Source: Flavobacterium succinicans (GTDB lineage: Bacteria > Bacteroidota > Bacteroidia > Flavobacteriales > Flavobacteriaceae). From it: a stretch of DNA of 64,000 nt. Positions 58,851 through 64,000 of the stretch are shown piece after piece. The notes beneath the pieces are model-generated. The model did no database searches. It saw nothing but the letters and a program-made list of their open reading frames with translations, and was not told the origin of the DNA. The stretch spans positions 57,802 through 121,801 of the forward strand of contig NZ_JMTM01000004.1 of assembly GCF_001662485.1 (NCBI RefSeq), given 5' to 3'. The position numbers and the translations under genes were made by a program. Positions within the stretch are counted from its first letter, which is position 1. The number at the start of each line of letters is the position of its first letter.

Positions 58851-60509
58851 ATGGTTTATCCCAAAATACCTTTAGCACAAAGCATACTTCAAATTTTTTT
58901 AGCCAAAGGAATTCAAACAATAGTTATCTCTCCAGGTTCTCGAAATGCTCCTTTAACGATTGGTTTTGCGAGTCATCCTGATTTTACGTGTTATAGCATT
59001 GCCGATGAGCGTTGCGCTGCATTTTTTGCGATGGGAATCGCCCAACAAACGCAAAAACCTGTGGCTGTGGTGTGTACTTCTGGTTCGGCAGTACTGAATT
59101 ATTATCCTGCATTTGCAGAGGCTTTTTATAGTCAGATACCACTGATTGTACTTTCGGCAGACCGTCCACAAAGTAAAATTGACATTGGCGACGGACAAAC
59201 GATTCGTCAAGAAAATGTTTTCCTGAATCATTCGTTATACAATGCCAATTTAACCGAAGACGCTTCTTTCGAAAATGATGTAAAAATCAACGAAGCAATT
59301 AACGCTTCTATTACCCAAAAAGGTCCCGTGCATATCAATGCGCCATTCGAAGAACCATTGTATGAAACGGTAGAAGCTTTTACCGTAAATGCTCATATCG
59401 ACGCAACCATTCCCGCTACAGTTGATAAACCTTTGGGCGATTTGACGCCTTTTGCGGAGATTTGGAATGCCTCCAAAAAGAAAATGATTTTAGTAGGCGT
59501 GAGTGGTTTGGATGCCAATGCGAAGTCGATTAACGTGATTGCGAATGACGATTCGATTATAGTGATGACTGAAACGACTTCGAATATTCATCATCCTAGT
59601 TTTGTCAACAATATCGATACAATTATTACGCCGTTTACAAAAGAAGATTTCGAGGAGTTTCAACCCGATATTTTGGTGACTTTTGGAGGAATGGTGGTGT
59701 CAAAGCGCATCAAAGCTTTTTTAAGAAACTACAAACCCAAACAGCAATGGCACATCGATCCTTTGAGAGCTTATGATACTTTTGGTGCTTTGACGCATCA
59801 TTTTGAAGTGCATCCGAATACCTTTTTTAGCGCATTTTATCCTTTGGCACAAAAAGTAAAGAGCACGTATTCATCACAATTAGCACACGTGAAATATTTG
59901 CGCAAACAAAAACACGATTGGTATGTGTCGAAAATGCCGTTTTGTGATTTTATGGTTTTTGATAAAGTAATTTCTAATTTACCTAAAAATTCACAGTTGC
60001 AAATCAGTAACAGTTCGGCCATTCGATACGCTCAGTTGATTGATATTGACCCTTCTATTGAGGTTTTTTGTAATAGAGGAACCAGCGGTATTGACGGAAG
60101 TACGTCGACTGCGATTGGCGCTGCTGTGGCTAACGGAAAACCTACCGTTTTTATAGGTGGTGATATTGGTTTTTTCTATGACAGTAACGCCCTTTGGAAC
60201 AATTATATTCCGAAAGATTTTAAAATCATTCTCATCAATAATGGAGGAGGAGGCATCTTTAGAATCTTGCCTGGACATAATGAAACTCCGGTTTTTAATA
60301 CTTTCTTCGAAACCTCACATCACTTAACAGCAGAGCATTTAGCTAAAATGTATGGTTTAGCATACAGCAAAGCGACAGACGCAGAAAGTTTAGATGAGGC
60401 TATTACTAACTTATTCCAGCAAAATGAAAAACCTCAACTATTAGAAATTTTTACCCCAACGGTTGAAAACGATAAAATCTTATTGCAATATTTCAGAGAG
60501 TTGATTTGA
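58851..60509 (+). CDS. menD: SEPHCHC synthase MenD
   Basis: A 552-residue ThDP-dependent enzyme of menaquinone synthesis (2-succinyl-5-enolpyruvyl-6-hydroxy-3-cyclohexene-1-carboxylate synthase), which joins isochorismate with 2-oxoglutarate. ISPGSRNAPLTIGF (about 25-38) and ADERCAAFFAMGIAQ are N-terminal signatures; GTSGIDGSTSTAIGAA (about 410-425) and GDIGFFYDSNALWNN (about 435-449) lie in the ThDP/Mg-binding domain. Other men genes are outside the window. It probably supplies menaquinone to the respiratory chain. Confidence 0.96.
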   Translation: MVYPKIPLAQSILQIFLAKGIQTIVISPGSRNAPLTIGFASHPDFTCYSIADERCAAFFAMGIAQQTQKPVAVVCTSGSAVLNYYPAFAEAFYSQIPLIVLSADRPQSKIDIGDGQTIRQENVFLNHSLYNANLTEDASFENDVKINEAINASITQKGPVHINAPFEEPLYETVEAFTVNAHIDATIPATVDKPLGDLTPFAEIWNASKKKMILVGVSGLDANAKSINVIANDDSIIVMTETTSNIHHPSFVNNIDTIITPFTKEDFEEFQPDILVTFGGMVVSKRIKAFLRNYKPKQQWHIDPLRAYDTFGALTHHFEVHPNTFFSAFYPLAQKVKSTYSSQLAHVKYLRKQKHDWYVSKMPFCDFMVFDKVISNLPKNSQLQISNSSAIRYAQLIDIDPSIEVFCNRGTSGIDGSTSTAIGAAVANGKPTVFIGGDIGFFYDSNALWNNYIPKDFKIILINNGGGGIFRILPGHNETPVFNTFFETSHHLTAEHLAKMYGLAYSKATDAESLDEAITNLFQQNEKPQLLEIFTPTVENDKILLQYFRELI

Positions 60510-60682
60510 TTTGGAGACTTTTAGTATGTTTACAATACTAAAGTAACAAAAAAACATCAAATTAAGAGGTCTTTTTAGGTACTGAATTTTTTACTTAAAA
60601 ACTAACCATGAAATATGCCTATAAAAACTGCTGGATAGCTTTATGATGCTTTACATAGGAGTAGTGTTAGTGGCTTTACTTT

Positions 60683-61285
60683 TTATATCAGTCGTCTTAC
60701 TTTTTGTTTATAGTCCAAATATTTCTGTCCGTGTTCTTTGGTCAAAAAATCTTCTTCAAGTCGGATTTGCACTTGAATAAGAACGTAACCTAAAATCAAA
60801 AATAAGGCAGTCAATGCGTTTGGCGTTGCCAAGAAAAGCCCGCATAAACTCATAATCATACCAAAAAAAATTGGATTTCGTGATATCGTAAAAAGTCCAC
60901 TTGTTACCAATTCTGTTTTTGTATCCTTGTCAATGCCGATACGCCAAGAATTTTTCATTTCTTCTTGTGCAATTATTGTCCATACCAACGAACTTAGAAG
61001 TACTGCAAGTCCAATATATTTTGTTATCTCGAGGTTAAGTTCCGCAATTGGTAAAAAGTGGTCGTGCCAAGTCGGAAACAAAGCAAATGAAATTACATAA
61101 ATGAACATTGCTAGCAATGTCAGCTTGAAATAACAACCAATAAGTCCATAAGCACTGTCGTCTTTAGGTAAAACAAGTGGATTTTTTCCTATTCGTTTTG
61201 CAACTACAACTGATTTTAAAACAAAGGCAACTCCAAAATAAATAATGAAGTATATTGGTAATGCCATTCTCAAAATTATGATCAT
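60683..61285 (-). CDS. isoprenylcysteine carboxylmethyltransferase-like membrane protein
   Basis: A 200-residue protein with four or five membrane segments. The C-terminal GLFTISRNPIFFGMI and RLEEDFLTKEHGQKYLDYKQKVRR match the ICMT/PEMT (NnrU-like) methyltransferase family. It could methylate a lipid or small molecule. The start is ATG 61285, or M7 at 61267. Its promoter -7 (TATTTTTG, complement of 61306-61313) lies next to the 3' end of the Fur-family gene, with a dyad TGCAAT-N3-ATTGCA (61327-61341) upstream. Confidence 0.83.
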   Translation of the reverse strand: MIIILRMALPIYFIIYFGVAFVLKSVVVAKRIGKNPLVLPKDDSAYGLIGCYFKLTLLAMFIYVISFALFPTWHDHFLPIAELNLEITKYIGLAVLLSSLVWTIIAQEEMKNSWRIGIDKDTKTELVTSGLFTISRNPIFFGMIMSLCGLFLATPNALTALFLILGYVLIQVQIRLEEDFLTKEHGQKYLDYKQKVRRLI

Positions 61286-61305
61286 ACGTTTTTAATTTTA
61301 TGGCA

Positions 61306-61341
61306 CAAAAATAAAACGAGGGATAATGCAATCCTATTGCA
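61306..61341 (-). promoter_or_regulatory. promoter and candidate Fur-type dyad for the ICMT-like gene
   Basis: The complement of 61306-61313 is TATTTTTG. TGCAATCCTATTGCA at 61327-61341 is a perfect inverted repeat around CCT, positioned just upstream of the promoter and spanning the stop codon of the Fur-family gene. It is the kind of dyad Fur-family proteins bind, but the match to any specific box is not proven. Confidence 0.45.
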
Positions 61342-61756
61342 AACTTTCACTTAGACAGTTTTCACATATTCCTTTGGCAAAAAAACGAACCTCATCAACT
61401 CTAAAATTTCCTTTTATACTTTTGGGTAAAATAAGATCTTCTTTACAAGTGGTTTGTTTGCATATTTTGCAGTAAAAATGTAAGTGCCAATCTCTGTGAG
61501 TGTTTTCATTACATTCGTCATTGCATAGTTTGAATTTAGTAGTGTTGTTTTCTTGAATACTATGAATAATCCCCTTTTCTTCAAATTTTTTTAGTGTACG
61601 GTATATTGTGATTCTGTCGGCATACTGAAAATAACTCTCAATTTCTGATAAAGATAAGGCCGTTTTTTGAGAGGAAAGGAAGTCATAAACCAAAATCCGC
61701 ATACTTGTCGGCTTTGTGTTTTTACTAACTAATTTGTTTACAATGTTGGGGTTCAT
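61334..61756 (-). CDS. Fur-family transcriptional regulator
   Basis: A 140-residue metalloregulator: an N-terminal winged helix (ALSLSEIESYFQYADRITIYRTLKKFEEKGIIH, read about 32-65) and a metal-binding dimerisation domain with HRDWHLHFYCKICKQTTCKE (about 88-107) and the C-terminal pair CENC. Four Cys make the structural zinc site. The HxHFxC pattern suits Fur, Zur or PerR; the metal sensed is not decided by sequence. It probably represses itself and the neighbouring ICMT-like gene. Confidence 0.88.
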   Translation of the reverse strand: MNPNIVNKLVSKNTKPTSMRILVYDFLSSQKTALSLSEIESYFQYADRITIYRTLKKFEEKGIIHSIQENNTTKFKLCNDECNENTHRDWHLHFYCKICKQTTCKEDLILPKSIKGNFRVDEVRFFAKGICENCLSESLQ

Positions 61757-62280
61757 TTTTTCTATTCAACAGTCTGTTGTTGGTGGGATTTATGTTGAAT
61801 GCTAAGGGCAGTTGATCTTAAAAGCGTTGTTTTTTTGGTGTTTTTTTGAGTAAATATAATTGATTTAAACTAAAAAAAATAATTTCCGGTGAAAAGTATT
61901 TTTGGTTTCTGTCCCAAAAATACAAGATGCATAAAAGCCTCTTATACTTCTTTCTTAATACTTTACGTTAACGCCATAAACCATAAATGCATTTTAGAAA
62001 TTCTTATTCATTTATTTACAATTTGAGATTTTTATCAGCTTTCCTATTGAGTTGCCATTTTTATCATTTGTTTAATAACGTTTTAAAGTTTGAAGAAGAA
62101 TAAAGACAAGGAAGTCTCAATTTTCGATTAAATTCTGACTTGGTAAGTACAAAAGCAATTTCAAAGTAAGTCCAAAAACCGCCATTTTTGTAAACTGCTG
62201 ATGGGGAGCATTTATAATGTTCACGTTGCTGCATATCTAAATTTACCATCCTTTTTATTCCAAATTTATCGGTAAACATA
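61757..62280. other. gene-poor accessory gap
   Basis: No convincing gene. A 71-residue frame (62064-62279, minus) has no recognised family and starts directly after the terminator of the gene at 62334, with no room for a promoter. A dyad CAACA-GTC-TGTTG at 61767-61779 lies just upstream of the Fur-family start. TCCCAAAAATACAAGA at about 61914-61929 faintly resembles the repeats at 62967 and 63861. Confidence 0.5.
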
Positions 62281-62317
62281 AAAAGTTAAAGGTTAAAAAA
62301 ATCAGCCTTTAACTTTT
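62281..62317 (-). terminator. terminator of the DinB gene
   Basis: AAAAGTTAAAGG (62281-62292) pairs with CCTTTAACTTTT (62306-62317), with T on the minus-strand 3' side. It lies 16 nt beyond the DinB stop. Confidence 0.75.
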
Positions 62318-62333
62318 AGGATCATTGATTAAA

Positions 62334-62843
62334 TTATTGCCCGATTTGTTGAGATTCTTCATAATTTGGACCATATAAAGATGGAACTTTGTTACCCGTA
62401 GCTCTTAAATGTGAAATAAGTTCTCCTCTATGATGGTACAAGTGATTGTATAAAAAACCTCTAATTACTTGTATTTTAGGCATTGGTCCAAAAAATATAT
62501 TTCCACCGGCACTCATTGACCAAGGGTTCATATATTGAGCTTCGTCTGATTTTTCTATAGCATTTAATGCCATTTTCTGATTAGCTTCAAATTTTTCTAC
62601 AATATTGGATGCTTTACTGATGTCGCCTTTATCATATTTATAGTGGTCCATATTGAAAACATCACTGTTAAAAGTATCTTCATACCAATTATATACTTCA
62701 GCAATGTGTGATGCTAATTCTCCAACTGACCAAAGGTGCGGTTGTGGACGATATTCCAATGCACTGTCCGGAATCATTGAAAGTAGTTTTCTTGTGCTTT
62801 CGGCTTCGTGCTGAAATTCGCTAAGGAAGGCTTGTTTAATCAT
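62334..62843 (-). CDS. DinB-family protein
   Basis: A 169-residue four-helix-bundle protein of the DinB/YfiT metal-binding superfamily. The three histidines expected for metal are visible in SVGELASHIAEVYNW (about 39-53) and FLYNHLYHHRGELISHLR (about 131-148). It ends with the SLYGPNYEESQ tail common in Bacteroidetes members. Some relatives are thiol S-transferases; no specific role can be claimed. It is a single gene with its own terminator. Confidence 0.9.
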   Translation of the reverse strand: MIKQAFLSEFQHEAESTRKLLSMIPDSALEYRPQPHLWSVGELASHIAEVYNWYEDTFNSDVFNMDHYKYDKGDISKASNIVEKFEANQKMALNAIEKSDEAQYMNPWSMSAGGNIFFGPMPKIQVIRGFLYNHLYHHRGELISHLRATGNKVPSLYGPNYEESQQIGQ

Positions 62844-62966
62844 TTTTTTTAATTTTAATGTTAGAAAATTATATTTATTATTGATATAAAATTAGGTTTA
62901 AAATTTGAAAAAATCATTTGGTTGTTTATCTCGGTTGTACTAAAATGACGCATAAGGTTTGACATG

Positions 62967-63070
62967 GTAGCAAGGTTGGGACTAAATTAAGCCCTATTTT
63001 CGGATTTGCAAAATCTTTCAAATACAAACCAATTTTTCCATTAAGCCAAATGCCCAAATTGCTTGTAGCG
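62967..63070. repeat. long direct repeat, copy A
   Basis: It contains TTGGGACTAAATTAAGCC, CGGATTTGCAAAATC, CAAATACAA and TTTTTCCATTAAGCC in the same order and orientation as copy B at 63861-63966. A minus-strand frame across it (62926-63156) is judged a non-coding read-through of the repeat. Confidence 0.85.
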
Positions 63071-63091
63071 TGTGTTGTAGGATGTACATTT

Positions 63092-63238
63092 TTAGGTATT
63101 AAGTTTCTTTTTATCCGTTGCCTTTTTTGTTGATTTTTTCTTTTTAAAGAAGTCACTCAAAGCTTTTTCTTCGGACAATGTTAAAGAACTTAATCCTCCA
63201 ATAGTATCAATTTCTAAATCTAATTTTTTAGTTTTCAT
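63092..63238 (-). CDS. 48-residue uncharacterised protein, cassette partner
   Basis: A short basic protein starting MKTKKLDLEIDTIGG, then LTLSEEKALSDFFKKKKS, and a lysine-rich tail. It starts 2 nt after the stop of the GNAT-like gene, so it is in the same transcript. The conserved-looking first half, the tight coupling and the enclosure by the inverted repeat support a real gene. It might be an antitoxin-like or binding partner; this is speculation. The double glycine resembles some natural-product leader motifs, but no maturation genes are present. Confidence 0.6.
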   Translation of the reverse strand: MKTKKLDLEIDTIGGLSSLTLSEEKALSDFFKKKKSTKKATDKKKLNT

Positions 63239-63240
63239 AA

Positions 63241-63771
63241 TTATTTATTTTGAAAATATTTATTGATTAATTTCAGTGCTGATTTTGTTTCAATTATCAT
63301 AATTCTACCACCAAAATGAAATGCTCCTAATGTTTTTTCGTAATGTTCAACTAATTGTGATTTAGAAAGAAAAGAAACATTTCCATCGTGTCCACGCTGA
63401 AATGATAACTTACAAGCATATGCAACTAAATTTCCAGCTACACCAGCGTAAACTTTTGTTTGTCCTTTATTGAATGGAGCATTTTCAACAAGATGCATAT
63501 AAACGTGGTCAGATTTGACTTCTAAACTGACAAGACCTTGAATGATTTTAGAGTTTCCCGAAATTGTAAGTTTATAAATATCTCTAACGGGATTTTTATA
63601 TTCTTCGCTCCAATTAAAAAGCCAACCATTTTTCTTTGTTACAGATTTTAAATCAGAGTTTTGAAGAATGGAAATTTCAGTCTGAAAACTGTCTCCAGTA
63701 ATCACGTTTTCAATTGAGTTTGTTAGTTTATCAATTATAAAATCTAAACCTATTTCTGCATCTTTATCCAT
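63241..63771 (-). CDS. GNAT-like uncharacterised protein
   Basis: A 176-residue soluble protein. The C-terminal half GVAGNLVAYACKLSF, GHDGNVSFLSKSQLVEHYEKTLGA and GGRIMIIETKSALKLINKYF (read in parts, about 108-173) has the strand/helix order and the FxAKxxLxxHY-type pattern of a GNAT-fold family found in Bacteroidetes. The classical acetyl-CoA loop is not obvious. The N-terminal half is not recognised. It is the first gene of a two-gene cassette bounded by repeats. Function is unknown. Confidence 0.65.
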   Translation of the reverse strand: MDKDAEIGLDFIIDKLTNSIENVITGDSFQTEISILQNSDLKSVTKKNGWLFNWSEEYKNPVRDIYKLTISGNSKIIQGLVSLEVKSDHVYMHLVENAPFNKGQTKVYAGVAGNLVAYACKLSFQRGHDGNVSFLSKSQLVEHYEKTLGAFHFGGRIMIIETKSALKLINKYFQNK

Positions 63772-63860
63772 TCAGCTAAATTAATCAATATAATCTAATT
63801 CTAAAAAGATTCGATGGTTTTTGCGGTTTTTTGGACGTATATCCTACAACGTCTTGGCAC

Positions 63861-63966
63861 TACAGCGGGTTTGGGACTAAATTAAGCCTATTCTTCGGAT
63901 TTGCAAAATCATCCCAAATACAAGACCATTTTTCCATTAAGCCTCTTGCCCAAATCCGTTGTAGCA
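63861..63966. repeat. long direct repeat, copy B
   Basis: It aligns with copy A (62967-63070) along its full length in the same orientation. It is preceded by CCTACAACG and followed by CCGTTGTAGC, so the repeat itself is bordered by CTACAAC/GTTGTAG inverted ends. The last 35 bases of the window are unassigned. Confidence 0.85.
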
Positions 63967-64000
63967 TCTATGTAAAAGCATAACTTAGAGTTACTAAAAA

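Larger units (their letters stand above)
63074..63850. other. two-gene cassette bounded by 14-bp inverted repeats
   Basis: GTTGTAGGATGTAC (63074-63087) is found inverted as GTATATCCTACAAC (63837-63850), 13 of 14 matching. Between them lie only the GNAT-like gene and the 48-residue gene, in tight tandem on the minus strand. Longer direct repeats A and B lie just outside. It has the look of a mobile or exchangeable cassette, but no integrase or transposase is present. Confidence 0.6.

Noticed and set aside
60643..60780. 45-codon hydrophobic ORF downstream of menD
   Set aside because: Most of it is antisense to the ICMT-like gene; hydrophobicity probably reflects that overlap.
62064..62279. 71-codon minus-strand frame
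   Set aside because: Its ATG directly follows the DinB terminator with no room for a promoter, and the sequence shows no family.
62926..63156. 76-codon minus-strand frame over repeat A
   Set aside because: It is mostly the translation of the direct repeat; copy B gives a similar but broken frame, and a better gene (63092-63238) overlaps it in another frame.
63092..63238. Lanthipeptide or other RiPP precursor
   Set aside because: The GG near residue 15 is suggestive, but there is no core rich in Cys/Ser/Thr and no maturation or export gene.
63074..63850. Integron attC sites
   Set aside because: The ends read GTTGTAG/CTACAAC, which do not fit the attC core GTTRRRY / RYYYAAC, and no integrase is present.

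Overview
The window is about 64 kb of AT-rich chromosome from a member of the Bacteroidota, most likely a Flavobacterium-type Flavobacteriaceae. The evidence is the fused lpxC-fabZ gene, the type IX secretion genes (porQ, a PorP/SprF protein, a secreted protein with a gliding-motility C-terminal domain), a fused ResB/CcsA cytochrome biogenesis protein, the absence of Shine-Dalgarno sites, and many Bacteroidetes-type promoters (TTTG, about 19 nt, TAnnTTTG). No rRNA, tRNA, CRISPR array, transposase or prophage was seen.

Layout. 0.1-8.3 kb: an HD phosphohydrolase, then a lipid A locus (lpxD, lpxC-fabZ, lpxA, efp, a second lpxD-like gene, an NTF2-like protein), sucD and a small GIY-YIG-like protein. 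8.4-13.7 kb: an M48 lipoprotein protease, an Atg22-type MFS transporter, and on the minus strand an ECF sigma factor / putative anti-sigma / two exported adhesin-like proteins operon. 14-22 kb: lon, porQ, cmk, a nucleoside permease and rpsA. 22.3-28.1 kb: a three-gene gliding/T9SS unit (secreted type B CTD protein, PorP/SprF, OmpA with TPR). 28.2-33.2 kb: a compact accessory segment of two divergent operons, one encoding a hypothetical protein, a multi-pass membrane protein, a histidine kinase and a LuxR-type regulator, the other a DUF2589 protein and two uncharacterised partners. The segment is bracketed by two nearly identical terminator hairpins, and a perfect 18-bp palindrome lies between the two promoters. 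33.2-35.5 kb: a BlaI/M56 pair with three evenly phased operator dyads. 35.5-46.8 kb: transporters, DUF1684, TatD, TcdA, HAD, DUF2911, a monooxygenase-like protein, and a PIG-L / 35-residue membrane protein / sodium-solute symporter operon. 46.8-52.2 kb: a minus-strand operon (DUF2520, KdsC-like, UbiA, Maf, MscS and an Omp85-like gene broken by a frameshift). 52.4-60.5 kb: ccsBA fusion, glutathione peroxidase, dihydrouridine synthase, a GNAT and menD. 60.7-64 kb: an accessory end with an isoprenylcysteine methyltransferase-like protein, a Fur-family regulator, DinB, and a two-gene cassette (GNAT-like protein plus a 48-residue protein) enclosed by inverted repeats and longer direct repeats.

Beyond genes, the window carries several families of structured intergenic DNA. 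One is a roughly 100-bp palindromic repeat in three copies, whose inner stem changes in sequence but keeps pairing. Others are a cluster of GAATTCGTGG-type and CTCCAGCT/AGCTGGAG hairpins at 56.4-58.2 kb, and the cassette-bounding repeats at the right edge. The best candidates for an undescribed system are the DUF2589/two-component segment (28.2-33.2 kb) and the repeat-bounded two-gene cassette (63.0-64.0 kb). Their functions are inferred from context only.
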